Positions 46,492 to 56,066 of a stretch of DNA of 64,000 nt are shown here, in pieces. The stretch spans positions 2,593,822 through 2,657,821 of the forward strand of contig NZ_CP129013.1 of NCBI RefSeq assembly GCF_020524035.2. The letters run 5' to 3'. Position 1 is the first letter of the stretch. Every line of letters starts with the position of its first letter. A program made the translations under genes and the position numbers. Below the pieces are notes generated by a model that was not told where the DNA came from, ran no database searches, and saw only the letters and a list, made by a program, of their open reading frames with translations. The DNA is from Bacillus carboniphilus (GTDB taxonomy: Bacteria > Bacillota > Bacilli > Bacillales > JAIVKR01).

Positions 46492-48061
46492 TTATACAAG
46501 ACCTTCCAAAGCCTCATGGACTTCCTTAACGAAGATTGGCTTTTTATCATCGCTTAAATAATCTTGTACTATCTTTGAGAATGTACTTTTCCTAAAAAGA
46601 ATTGTTGGATTATGTCTTAGTACATCGTCCCTCAAATATAATAGTATTTTATTAACAAAAATTTCATCATTTTCGAATTCATCATTTTTCAGAAAGAATG
46701 GACCTATCAGCTTATCCTCTGGTATGTTTTCGTTTGATAAGAAATCATTAATTACTTCTCTAAATCCATTCCAAGAAACTCTTACATCTAGGAAGTTCAA
46801 GAATATTTCTTTATCATTAACTTCATTCTTGTATTTATCAAGTAATAAGTATTTAAATGTCCACCTTCTCTTAAATGCTGCATCCATAGGTTGTACACCC
46901 TGATCGCCACTATTCATCGTAGCCCATATGTATAGATTTGTTGGAATCTTAATCTTTTCATCTATATAAGTACCCATTCTTGCTCTTAGAGCATTAAGAA
47001 TATTATCCTGGACTGTAATAGAGTAAGAACTTTCACCTTCAATATTTCTATCTAATAATTGAAAAAAAGTCGCCAAAAACACTAGCTGCATTCGCTCTAT
47101 TAATCTCTTCTATTATTAGGATAAAATTATGTCCTGGATTATCTATTGCTCTACAAAGCATCTCAAGAAAAGGTCCAATTTCAAACTTATAGTCAATTAA
47201 TGGCTCATACTGATAATCTGCTTCTCGAACCATACTAGCATCATATACTCTTGAAGTAGCTTCTTTATAAATTGGAGTAGGTTTATATACACCTGCAAAT
47301 TGACTATATGAATACTTTGGATAGAACGTAATTCTTTTTCGCAAATAATTATCTGGGAATAGTTCTGTTGCTACTGAATCTAATTCATGGCTTTTCCCCG
47401 TTCCAGGAGCACCATATACGATTAAATTTCTCGGAAATTCACTAGGAATCTCATTAGGTTCAAAATTTAACTGTTGTGTTTGTTCTTCATTGCCAGTATT
47501 AGCATTTTCATCAAAATCATTTTCATAAAAATTATCTAGATTTAACATATAAGACAATAAAAAATTAGGTCTAAAAGCATATGAATTTCGTTTCTTTTCC
47601 GTTGAAATCTTGAAAGTGGAGAAGCCATCTCGCATTGCTTGTGCAACTTTTTTAACATGAATTTTTGCTGAGTGATTTTTCCCTGGTTCAGAATAAGCAT
47701 TTATATTCCAACCAACAATAATGGCATTCTGATTTCTTTCATAGACACCTAACAACAAATTAATTGTCTGTTCATCATCGACTATTTCTAAATCCTTTAG
47801 CTGAATTCTTTTATCATTAGGACTAGTTCTACCTGTATTCGATAACGGTTTACAGTATATGTTTAAATTGAAGGTCTCTCCTTCACCATTAGACATTGTT
47901 CCTTGTAACTGGGCTCTTTCTTCTAATGTCCAGTTTATACTCCAATTTGAATTTGCAAGAGCACCTTTGACTATTTCCTTTACTCTAGCAGGTTGTAAAA
48001 CTGGTTCATCATCAACTACAAGTGTCCCATCTGGATTGGCTTGATTATATTCATTAGTCAT
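46492..48061 (-). pseudogene. LlaJI-type restriction subunit R1 (McrB-like GTPase), frame broken
   Basis: AAA+ GTPase of the McrB family, about 522 residues when corrected. An N-terminal DNA-recognition region (1-200) precedes Walker A 'YGAPGTGKSHEL', Walker B 'FILIIEEINRANAA' and the McrB-type 'YIWATMNSGDQGVQPMDAAF' with Arg finger 'KRRW'. The frame breaks inside Walker B's helix at a seven-base run (47062-47068); with six, 'GDFF' joins 'QLLDRNIEGE'. The start at 48061 follows AGGGAG. Likely an assembly error; if real, restriction is off while both methylases remain. Confidence 0.8.
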
Positions 48062-48074
48062 TGTATACACTCCC

Positions 48075-48131
48075 TACAAAACTTCTTTCTATATAAAGAA
48101 TAATATTCGTGGTTTTTTTTTGTAAACACCT
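48075..48131 (-). promoter_or_regulatory. Putative separate promoter for the restriction genes
   Basis: The 90-base gap between methylase and restriction genes contains, on the minus strand, TTTACA followed after 18 bases by TATTCT, plus an AGGGAG ribosome site. Together with the methylase terminator it suggests the two gene pairs are transcribed separately. Confidence 0.4.
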
Positions 48132-48145
48132 CTATCACATAAAAA

Positions 48146-48175
48146 AGAACAACCCTTATTAAACAGGGTTGCTCT
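48146..48175 (-). terminator. Terminator between methylase and restriction genes
   Basis: Minus-strand stem AGAGCAACCCT with AGGGTTGTTCT and a T6 tail; the second methylase stop codon lies in the loop. Confidence 0.75.
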
Positions 48176-49283
48176 CAAGTAAATCTTCTATCGTTAATTG
48201 CTCTTGCTGAAATTTTCTAATGGGATTTTTATCTGAAGTGAAATACTGATTTTTTATTTCTTGAGCTATAATTTTGACTAATAAAGGAGGAACAGCATTA
48301 CCAATCTGTCTCCATTGGGTTTTCATATCTCCATAAAATTCATAATCATCGTCGAATGTCTGTATCCTTTTAATTTCTGAAATTCTTAAGAACCTATTCT
48401 TCCAATGAAAAGGACCCATATTATTTGAAAAACTAGCTTGTATAGTCCACGATGGTCTATCTGGTGACAATTTTAAAAGGAATGACCAATATCGTGATCT
48501 CCATTTAAATATTGGATTAGGGTGTCCTCTTTCTTCAGTGAAATACAAGTAATTATCTCCTGGCGGAACCTCTTTTAACAAATCCTTGTGCTTTGAACCA
48601 GCTTGCATCTTTTCATCTTCAGGGAAATCATAGTCTATGTCGCTAAGAACATCACCACACGTTACCCAGGGTTTCTTGTTTTTGTCATTGATTGGGTCAA
48701 ACTTTTCTGGAATATAATGAGTTTCTTCTGGAAAAATAAACTTATCTCCTGAATCTTTTTTTACTCCGACACATATAAACCTCTCTCTTGTTTGAGGTAC
48801 GCCATATTCAGCAGTATTAATCACTTTCCAAGATATTGTATAACCAAGTTCTTCAGATCTTTCAATTAAGTAATTAAAAGCTGCTTGATGTGGTTTATAT
48901 ACAAATCCGTGTACATTTTCAAAAAAGAATACTTTGGGTCTTAATTCTTCAATTCCTCTAAAGTATTCAAATAACGTGAAAGAATTTTCGTCTTCAAGTG
49001 CCCTTTTTTTATCCTTTCGATAAAATCTTGATTTAGAATAAGCAGGGCAAGGAGGTCCACCTACAAATAAGTCAACTTGCTCAATATTTAACCTTGAAAA
49101 TAAATCTTTGAAATCAACTTCTCTTATATCCTTACATTCCACTATTTCCCCAATTTTATTCTGCTCAAGAGTTTCACAAGCCTCTTTAAAAAAGTCAGTA
49201 GAATATAATACATTATATCCAGCTTTTTTGAAGCCAAGATCAATTCCTCCTCCACCTGAGAAGACGCTTATAACATTAGGCAT
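48159..49283 (-). CDS. C5-cytosine DNA methyltransferase, second of pair
   Basis: A 374-residue m5C methyltransferase. Motif I 'VFSGGGGIDLGFKKAG', motif IV GGPPCPAYS (catalytic Cys in PC), motif VI 'FFENVHG', motif VIII 'EYGVPQTRERF', and motif X 'QIGNAVPPLL' are all present in order. The target-recognition region lies between about residues 190 and 320 and contains 'WTIQASFSNN'. It starts directly at the stop of the first methylase, so they are coupled. Two m5C enzymes are needed where the recognition site is asymmetric, one per strand, as in LlaJI (GACGC). The site here is unknown. Confidence 0.88.
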   Translation of the reverse strand: MPNVISVFSGGGGIDLGFKKAGYNVLYSTDFFKEACETLEQNKIGEIVECKDIREVDFKDLFSRLNIEQVDLFVGGPPCPAYSKSRFYRKDKKRALEDENSFTLFEYFRGIEELRPKVFFFENVHGFVYKPHQAAFNYLIERSEELGYTISWKVINTAEYGVPQTRERFICVGVKKDSGDKFIFPEETHYIPEKFDPINDKNKKPWVTCGDVLSDIDYDFPEDEKMQAGSKHKDLLKEVPPGDNYLYFTEERGHPNPIFKWRSRYWSFLLKLSPDRPSWTIQASFSNNMGPFHWKNRFLRISEIKRIQTFDDDYEFYGDMKTQWRQIGNAVPPLLVKIIAQEIKNQYFTSDKNPIRKFQQEQLTIEDLLESNPV

Positions 49284-50342
49284 TTATACCAAACTCTCCT
49301 TCAGAAAATTAATCATTTCTTTTGCCATAAGCGGTGGAACGGCATTTCCTATTTGTTTTTGAATCGATCTTCTACTTCCATAAAACACATAATCTTTAGG
49401 GAACGTTTGAATAGCAGCAATCTCAGGCACTCTTAACCTTCTAGAATTCCAATGGAAAGGTCCAACCCAAGGTCCAGGTTGAGCAGTAATAGTCCAAGAT
49501 GGTTGTTCAGGGTGTAGTTTTAATAAGAAATTCCAAAACCGTTTATCAGCTACAAATTTGGGATTAGGATAACCTGCCCAGGCAGTTAAAGCTTTATAAT
49601 TCATCCCAGGAGGCACTTCTTTTAAGTCTTCATGATAAGTTCCGCCCTCGGTTAACTCCTGTTTTTCAATATACTCATCAGTATCATATTCACTTATAAC
49701 TTCACCAACATTGACGTATGGTTGGAGATTTTCTTTACTTGCTATCTCGGGAGGAAAATGTGTTTTGATTGGTTCTTTTGTCTTGAAGGTCCCTTTGGTT
49801 CCAATAATAAATAATCGTTTCCTTTTCTGAGGAACACCATAGTCTAAAGCATTTGCTCTAATAACGTTAGTTTCAAATCCCTCGGATTCTGCAATTTCTA
49901 AAAATGAATCCACAATTACTTTATTTGTTGGGTGCAATAAACTTTCTACATTTTCAAAAACAAAACCATCTGGTTTTATGTCAATTAAAACTCTAAGGTA
50001 TTCATTTACAAGTTGAGCTCTAGGATCATCTATTCCCTTCCTAATTTTATGTGTAACCCAATAACCATTTTTAGAGAATGGCTGACATGGAGCTCCACCA
50101 ATTAAGATAGATTTCCCCTTATAATTATCACCTAAAGAATTCTTTATTTCATCACTACTGATTTGAAATAAATCTCCAGAAATTTTAATTGTATCTTTAA
50201 ATATATCATTCAATTTCTGCGTCTCAATACAATCGTCTTCAATATCTACACTAAATACAACAGGTATATTAGCCATATGGCTGCCAATATCAAATCCACC
50301 AGCACCCGAAAATAGACTGATAGCTTTAATTTCTTGTGTCAT
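49284..50342 (-). CDS. C5-cytosine DNA methyltransferase, first of pair
   Basis: A 352-residue m5C methyltransferase and first gene of the M-M-R-R operon. Motif I 'LFSGAGGFDIGSHMA', motif IV GGAPCQPFS, motif VI 'FVFENVESL', motif VIII 'DYGVPQKRKRLF', motif X 'QIGNAVPPLM'. The region 'SWTITAQPGPWVGPFHWNSR' in the target domain resembles that of the second enzyme, so the two are paralogues. It would protect host DNA from the McrBC-like nuclease. Confidence 0.88.
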   Translation of the reverse strand: MTQEIKAISLFSGAGGFDIGSHMANIPVVFSVDIEDDCIETQKLNDIFKDTIKISGDLFQISSDEIKNSLGDNYKGKSILIGGAPCQPFSKNGYWVTHKIRKGIDDPRAQLVNEYLRVLIDIKPDGFVFENVESLLHPTNKVIVDSFLEIAESEGFETNVIRANALDYGVPQKRKRLFIIGTKGTFKTKEPIKTHFPPEIASKENLQPYVNVGEVISEYDTDEYIEKQELTEGGTYHEDLKEVPPGMNYKALTAWAGYPNPKFVADKRFWNFLLKLHPEQPSWTITAQPGPWVGPFHWNSRRLRVPEIAAIQTFPKDYVFYGSRRSIQKQIGNAVPPLMAKEMINFLKESLV

Positions 50343-50636
50343 TTTCTAAAACTCCTTTAACCCTATTAATCTAATACTATAATACCAAACATTAGCTCTC
50401 ATTTAAAGCAATGTATATTTTAAGTACTAGTAATTGTCTGATTTCGACAATAAATGCCATTATACTATTTTAATCTTATTCAAACATTTATTCAATGACC
50501 TGATTTTGTTAACCACTTATTAAACCCTTGCTTTTTTCGAAATACACTTCTATTTATATAAAAAGCCATAATTGAAATCCTATGATGTGAACTTTAAACA
50601 CTAGAAATTAACGCTGCCTTTTCTTCATGTGAAAAG
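50343..50636. other. Intergenic stretch upstream of the methylase operon
   Basis: AT-rich, with no gene seen. It should hold the methylase promoter on the minus strand. Confidence 0.4.
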
Positions 50637-51530
50637 GCTTCTTCGCTGTTTAAGATGGTGCAATAGTGACGATACTGGTTTCTAAAACAATAGAATGCAG
50701 GTAATCAAGATGTTAATAGAAGTTAAGGGAATAGAAGAGGTCTTTCACATTTCGGAACCATGGTATATAGAAAGTTGTATTTTCAACAATGAACATCAGC
50801 AATTAGATGTCTATGTAGATATTCGTAAAGGAGCGAGATTTTCCTGTGCGAATTGTAGAGCAGAAAACCAATCTGTATATGACATAGCTGACTACAACCG
50901 AACGTGGAGGCATTTAAACTTCCTTGAATATCCCTGCTATATCCACGCAGAATTACCTAGGACGGATTGTCAGAACTGCCAAAAGGTTCATCGCGTGAAA
51001 ATCCCCTGGGCAATTAAGAGTCGATCTAATTTCACGATCCTTTTTGATGCCTGGATTATGACTCTGGCAAAGGATATGCCTATGAGTGCGATCAGCCGTT
51101 TAGTAGGTGAACACGATACCCAGTTGTGGAGAATTCTTCACTATTATGTGGATCACGCAATTGAATCTCAAGACTTATCAGAAGTGACGATGATTAGTAC
51201 AGATGAAACTTCTTCAAAGAGAGGGCATAACGATATCACGATTTATATGGACCCCAAAAAAATAATGTCATCCACGTCACAAAGGGAAAGGACTCTAGTA
51301 CATGGGGAGGTAAATGGGGGAGAGTGTAAGAAACATCTTGAATCTCGCGGAGGACAGGCAGAGAAGATAACTGAAGTATGTATGGATATGTCGCCCGCTT
51401 TTATTAAGGGCGCCAAAGAAAACTTCCCCAAAGCATCCATCACATTTGATAAGTTTCATGTCGTCAAAGCCGTAAATGAAGCAGTAGACGATGTGCGTCG
51501 TAAGGAACAAAAAACGTGTAAAGACTTAAA

Positions 51531-52176
51531 CGACCACCTACTAAAGTAGGTGGATTTAGACATAAATGTCGACGACTAAAGTCGTTTCTTACGACTGAAG
51601 TCATCTGAAAGTCCATTGCTTAAGCAAACTTAACTTAGAGTGAACTCATTCTTCAATCCTAAATATTTCATCCTTTCCTTCATTAAACTGGTTAGCAATG
51701 TAATTTCGAATGGTTTCTTCATCTACATTGCCTACTGATGCACAAAAGTAACCTCTTGCCCATAAATGTTGTCCCCAGTATTGCTTTTTTAATTCTGGAA
51801 ATTGCTCTTGTATTAATCTTGAAGACCTTCCTTTCAAATATTGAACTATTTTACTAGGTGCCATGCTTGGGGGACATGATAGCAATAAATGAACATGGTC
51901 TTTTCCTACACTTCCTTGTAATATGGTGATGCCTCTCGCTTCACATCCCTGTCTTATTAATTCTCTTGTACGAAAGGCAATGGAACCTCGTAACACTTTA
52001 TATCGATATTTTGTTGCCCATATCACATGGTATTTTATATCATATACTTCATGACCATTCTTTTTATATCCGTCCATACTTTCACCTCACAACTTAAGTA
52101 TGGACATCGATTATGAAGGCTAAAAGCTTATACCGTCTAAAGACGGTGGAGTTAGACCACGCTTTTGGAAATTAAA
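51531..52176 (-). mobile_element. IS200-type element inserted in ISL3 copy B
   Basis: A 646-base insertion relative to copy A. It follows TTAAA and also ends TTAAA, which is read as target plus right-end sequence rather than a duplication. The left end has CCACCTAC-TAAA-GTAGGTGG and further hairpins; the right end has CCGTC-TAAA-GACGG. Subterminal hairpins, no inverted repeats and a single tnpA are the marks of IS200/IS605 elements without tnpB. Confidence 0.82.
51646..52077 (-). CDS. tnpA: IS200/IS605-family transposase TnpA (Y1 HUH)
   Basis: A 143-residue Y1 transposase. The metal-binding HUH motif is 'KDHVHLLLSCPPS' and the catalytic Tyr lies in 'GYFCASVGNVDEETIRNYIA'. It is complete and of normal length, so the element may be active. 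It moves as single-stranded DNA with target recognition by the hairpin ends. It is the only intact transposase gene in the window. Confidence 0.9.
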   Translation of the reverse strand: MDGYKKNGHEVYDIKYHVIWATKYRYKVLRGSIAFRTRELIRQGCEARGITILQGSVGKDHVHLLLSCPPSMAPSKIVQYLKGRSSRLIQEQFPELKKQYWGQHLWARGYFCASVGNVDEETIRNYIANQFNEGKDEIFRIEE

Positions 52177-52752
52177 AAACACACGATATGTCTGGTTAAA
52201 AAATGAGAAAAACTTAACAAGCCCTCAAAGAGAAACCCTTGACCGTTTAAAAGATTGTAATTTAGATACAGCGAAAGCCTATCGTATGCGAATAATCTTT
52301 CAAGAAATCTTTCAATACCCTCGTGAAATTGCCCCTATGGTATTAAACGACTGGATTGATTGGGGACTTCGTTGCAGACTGCAGCCCATGGTAGATGTTT
52401 CAAAGACCATTATGACGGAATTATCAGGTGGTTCTCATCCAAGCTAAACAATGGATTATTAGAAGGAATTAATAGTGTCTTTCAGGCTGCCAAAAGAAAA
52501 GCACGAGGCTATCGTTCGCATAAAAATATGGTGGCATGGTCTTTTTACTCCATGGAAAACTGGACTTCAAATTAAATAAATAAAAAAGAACAAGTAACAG
52601 TTTGGAGCCATACATCGCTTCACAACTGAACTCATTCCCTTGTCCAGTAAATAGTGTACCCACAAAAACCGGTTTTTTAACCCTGTAACAGGTGGAGAAT
52701 ACTAAGCGATCAAATGTTACCTTTCTTTTTCTCTTTTAAACAAAGTTTACCA

Positions 52753-53232
52753 TCACTTGTGGTAAGGCTCCCCCCGATTAATCCGAAACGCTCGATACAC
52801 CTGTTCTACTAACATCAACCTCATGAGTTGATGAGGGAACGTCATTTTGCTAAACGATAAGGATTCGTTGGCACGGCTCATCACTTCTTGACTTAGGCCT
52901 AGCGATCCGCCTATGACAAAGACGATTTTACTTTTGCCGTATGTCGCGAGTTTATCTAGTTTTGTTGCTAGTTCTTCGGAAGAGAATTGCTTTCCTTCAA
53001 TGGCAAGGGCAATGACGTGTGCCTCAGGAGAGATTTTTGCTAAGATTCGTTCGCCTTCCTTTTGTTTGACTATGGTCATTTCTGTCTCGCTTAAGTTTTC
53101 TGGTGCCTTTTCATCTGGGAGTTCGACGATTTCTACTTTTGCATAAGAGGACAGTCGTTTTAAGTATTCATTTATTCCTGGCTTTAAATATTTTTCTTTT
53201 AATTTACCAACCGAAATTATTGTGATATTCAC
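52753..53232 (-). CDS. rlmH: 23S rRNA pseudouridine-1915 N3-methyltransferase RlmH
   Basis: A 159-residue SPOUT methyltransferase that modifies pseudouridine 1915 of 23S rRNA on 70S ribosomes. '[13 protein letters not shown]' is the SAM-binding trefoil-knot loop and '[20 protein letters not shown]' the conserved C-terminal half; it ends in 'INRGEPYHK' as RlmH proteins do. The start is GTG at 53232 after GGGGATGA. Its position as the last gene of the wal-side block is as in B. subtilis (yydA). Confidence 0.95.
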   Translation of the reverse strand: MNITIISVGKLKEKYLKPGINEYLKRLSSYAKVEIVELPDEKAPENLSETEMTIVKQKEGERILAKISPEAHVIALAIEGKQFSSEELATKLDKLATYGKSKIVFVIGGSLGLSQEVMSRANESLSFSKMTFPHQLMRLMLVEQVYRAFRINRGEPYHK

Positions 53233-53257
53233 AAATCATCCCCACTTTTAATACAGT

Positions 53258-53312
53258 TTGTGCACAGGGGTTATCCACAGATGTGAATAACTCCCCTATA
53301 TTTTGTGTATAA
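53258..53312. promoter_or_regulatory. DnaA-box cluster between rlmH and yyzF
   Basis: TTATCCACA (53271-53279) is a perfect DnaA box. TTATTCACA and TTATACACA occur on the other strand at 53282-53290 and 53304-53312, and TTGTGCACA (53258-53266) is one base off. In B. subtilis a DnaA-binding cluster is known at yydA (rlmH), so the site seems conserved. Confidence 0.75.
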
Positions 53313-53316
53313 CTTT

Positions 53317-53472
53317 TTATTCTCCTACTATATATTCCGCAGGATTTTCACACAACTCACACTTTGTTGATAACGTGTGAGTATGTTCAATTTTATTAAT
53401 AATAGGTGCTTCTTCCTTCTCATCGACATACATATCGATTGCTAGTTCAACATGCTCTAAACAACATTTCAT
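53317..53472 (-). CDS. yyzF: CxxH/CxxC protein YyzF
   Basis: A 51-residue protein starting MKCCLEHVELAID, with CELCENP near the end: the Cys-x-x-x-His and CxxC pairs of the YyzF family, probably a zinc site. I start it at 53472, 9 bases after GGAGG, giving the B. subtilis form. Gene order next to htrC and rlmH supports the call. Function unknown. Confidence 0.85.
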   Translation of the reverse strand: MKCCLEHVELAIDMYVDEKEEAPIINKIEHTHTLSTKCELCENPAEYIVGE

Positions 53473-53560
53473 TTTCTCAAACCTCCAGCCTGTCCACATC
53501 TTGATGACGATATCTTCCCCTTATTGTACCCAAAAAGAACGCTTGAGAAAAACATAAAAA

Positions 53561-53586
53561 AGCAGAGGAGAATGAATCCCTCTGCT
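53561..53586 (-). terminator. Terminator after htrC
   Basis: Minus-strand AGCAGAGGG pairs with CCTCTGCT and is followed by a T run. Confidence 0.85.
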
Positions 53587-53597
53587 TGCCAATCTAA

Positions 53598-54809
53598 TTA
53601 ATACGCTTGTTCAGCTAATTTCATCGAAGTTGTTTGTAATTCTCCTTCACGATAATAGTTAACCTCAATGGTATCACCAATGTCGTTTTTATATAACTGT
53701 TTACGCAAATCGATCACGTTGTCTGTCGGTTCTCCATTGATTTCGACAATTACATCTTTCTCCTGAAGTCCAGCGTTAGAAGCAGGGCTGTTCAGTTCTA
53801 CACTCATGACGACGACACCTTGCTTCACATCTTCAGGTAAAAACAACGTATTTTGATAATGGTAAGAAGATATATCTCCTAATGACTGTAGCCCTAAACC
53901 CATGTATGGTCGTTTTACTTCACCGAACTCTTCAAGGTCTGCAATGACAGGTTCCACAATGCTTGTTGGAATCGCGAGTCCAATTCCTTCAACAGCTGAT
54001 TCAGCTATTTTCATTGAGTTAATTCCAATTACTTTCCCGTCTAAATTAACTAAAGCTCCACCACTATTTCCTGGATTGATCGCGGCATCTGTTTGCATAA
54101 CCTCAGCTTGCCAGTCATACGTTCCATCACCATTAATATCTACTGGAATCGCACGTTCTGTTCCAGAAATAATTCCTTGTGTCACCGACCCAGCAAAATC
54201 TAAACCTAGTGGATTTCCAATTGCAAGAACCGTTTCACCGGTCTTTACTGAATCAGAATTTGCAAACTCTGCGACCGTACTGACCCTACTTGCATCGACC
54301 GTAACCACTGCTAAATCAGTTAAGGCATCCGTTCCAATGAGTTCTGCTGGAATATGTTCATCATCACCAATTATGATTTCTAATTGAGAAGCACCTTCGA
54401 CCACGTGATTATTCGTTACAATATAGGCTTTGTCTCCTTGAGTTTTATAAACAACCCCTGATCCTGTTCCACTTGTTGTCTGTTGAGTTTGATCCCAAAA
54501 GCTTTGTTCTTGTATATTACTCACTCCAACAACGGCATCTGACACTTTTTCAACAGCCTCTGTTACAGAAGAATTAACATCGACATTTAACGTTTTTACC
54601 TCTTCAACCGTGGTTTCTCCATTTTCATCTGATGTAATACTTGAGGCATTATTACCTGTACCATTATCAAACTGAGAAAGTAACGGCCCTGAAGAAATAA
54701 CGAGAACTCCACCTATAATTGCTCCAACTAATCCATAGAAAAATGGCTTTCCTTTCCCACCTTTTTTTTGATTATCGTTTTGAATGTAATCTTGATCATA
54801 GTAACCCAT
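53598..54809 (-). CDS. htrC: HtrA-like serine protease HtrC
   Basis: A 403-residue membrane-anchored quality-control protease. One membrane helix lies at about residues 22-42. The trypsin-like domain has the triad His in 'TNNHVVEGA', Asp in 'ALTDLAVV' and Ser in 'NPGNSGGAL'. A single PDZ domain ('LNSPASNAGLQEKDVIVEIN') is at the C-terminus. It should cut misfolded exported proteins outside the membrane. It follows the wal operon as yyxA/htrC does in B. subtilis, but has a longer gap from walJ (450 bases), so it may have its own promoter. Confidence 0.93.
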   Translation of the reverse strand: MGYYDQDYIQNDNQKKGGKGKPFFYGLVGAIIGGVLVISSGPLLSQFDNGTGNNASSITSDENGETTVEEVKTLNVDVNSSVTEAVEKVSDAVVGVSNIQEQSFWDQTQQTTSGTGSGVVYKTQGDKAYIVTNNHVVEGASQLEIIIGDDEHIPAELIGTDALTDLAVVTVDASRVSTVAEFANSDSVKTGETVLAIGNPLGLDFAGSVTQGIISGTERAIPVDINGDGTYDWQAEVMQTDAAINPGNSGGALVNLDGKVIGINSMKIAESAVEGIGLAIPTSIVEPVIADLEEFGEVKRPYMGLGLQSLGDISSYHYQNTLFLPEDVKQGVVVMSVELNSPASNAGLQEKDVIVEINGEPTDNVIDLRKQLYKNDIGDTIEVNYYREGELQTTSMKLAEQAY

Positions 54810-55261
54810 GACCCACCATTCCTTTCTCTCCTCTTAAATATAGTTACACTTAGCTTATGTTTATGGGCAAATTATAAAACAACAATATGGGAATAATATG
54901 TGAACCTTCCTTTACTTTTCCCAAACTCAACAAAAAACAAACAAGTGAAAAAAGAAAAGTGGAAGCGCACGTTTTATGACAATAAGAATAAGAACATCCT
55001 GTTCATCAACGTCCTGTTCGACGAAAAAATTACAAGTCGTTTGACGTTGAAACTAAACATTAAGAAAAGTCGTGCACACGTTTACCTTCATAAAAACAGA
55101 ACTTTCCACAAGTCAAAGTCCGCCCCTAAACAAAATGCACCCCTCTATTCCCCTTTCTTTCATTATGAAAGGATTAAATAGAGAAGTGCAAATCATTTGA
55201 TCGCTAATATGGTTCAATTTTTTAAAAAATATATAAGTCCATAATCTAGATCATCTATATC
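54810..55261. other. Intergenic stretch between htrC and walJ
   Basis: A 452-base region with no convincing gene. A 93-codon plus-strand frame at 54900-55181 is Lys/Asn-rich and has no ribosome site. It presumably contains the htrC promoter. Confidence 0.5.
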
Positions 55262-56057
55262 CTATACCGCCACTAACTCTGTAGGTTTGAGAGGATCGGT
55301 ATCGAAAAGATGAAAGGTTTCGCCGACGATGATATCCCTAGTGGCTAATGTTTGTTCGACGGTCATTCTTGCCAAGTCTTTCATGTTGTTGTCTTGGCTT
55401 AAATGGGCTAAATAAATGCGCTTTGTTTCGCCTGTGATGACATCGGCCATTGCAAGCGCGGCATCCTCGTTTGAGACATGGCCGACATCGCTTAAGATGC
55501 GCCTTTTAATACTCCATGGGTACTTCCCCATCCTGAGCATGTCCACATCATGGTTACTTTCAAAGACAAAGGAATGGGCCCCTTTTATGACGCCTTTCAT
55601 GCGGTCGTTGACATATCCCGTATCGGTGATGAGAGCAAGCTTACGACCATTGTGATGAAAGACAAAAAACATCGGCTCCGCTGCATCGTGGGAGACGCCA
55701 AATGACTCTACTTGTAATGATCCAAACTCTTTCACGTGACCAATTTCAAACGGGAATTTCTGTTCTAGATTGACCTCACCAATTACCGAATCCATGGCAT
55801 GCCACGTTTTTTCATTGGCATAGATGGGCAGTTTATAACGTCTTGCTAGTATCCCTAACCCTTTAATATGGTCGCTATGCTCATGTGTGACTAAAATGCC
55901 TGAAAGGCTAGCAATATCTTTTCCTATTTGTTCAAATCTTTTTTTCGAGTTGCTTTCCACTTAGACCTGCGTCGACAAGGAGCGAATGCTCCCCCGATTC
56001 AACATAAATGGCATTTCCTGTACTCCCGCTAGCGAGAACACTAAATTGTAAACACAT
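55262..56057 (-). pseudogene. walJ: WalJ/YycJ metallo-beta-lactamase fold protein, frame broken
   Basis: MBL-fold nuclease-like protein of about 264 residues, last gene of the wal operon. The N-terminal 41 residues ('[18 protein letters not shown]', '[14 protein letters not shown]') are separated from the rest by one extra base in the T7 run at 55939-55945. The remainder has the metal motif 'THEHSDH', 'ITDTGYV' and 'FESNHD'. The start is ATG 56057. YycJ is linked to coordination of cell-wall work with DNA replication or repair. A +1 in a homopolymer suggests sequencing error. Confidence 0.85.
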
Positions 56058-56066
56058 TCTTTCCAA

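Larger units (their letters stand above)
50695..52583 (+). pseudogene. ISL3-family transposase, multiply broken, copy B
   Basis: Same protein as copy A with more damage: a missing base near 51251 followed by a 13-base insertion near 51308 (net in frame, but about 20 residues garbled just after the first catalytic Asp), the IS200-type insertion at 51531, the shared ten-base contraction near 52405, and a lost base near 52533. It cannot be functional. Confidence 0.78.
50637..52650 (+). mobile_element. ISL3-family element, copy B, split by an IS200-type element
   Basis: Same strand and nearly the same sequence as 43557-44925, but interrupted at 51531-52176. Left end starts GGCTTCTTCGCTGTT. Right border of the restriction-modification segment. 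Ends about 100 bases from the 3' end of rlmH. Confidence 0.75.

Noticed and set aside
43557-52650. Simple composite transposon inserted by two ISL3 ends
   Set aside because: The interrupted gene on the left is not continued on the right, and no matching target duplication was found by eye.
54900-55181. 93-codon plus-strand frame between htrC and walJ
   Set aside because: Lys/Asn-rich, no ribosome site, no recognisable fold, and divergent from surrounding conserved genes.
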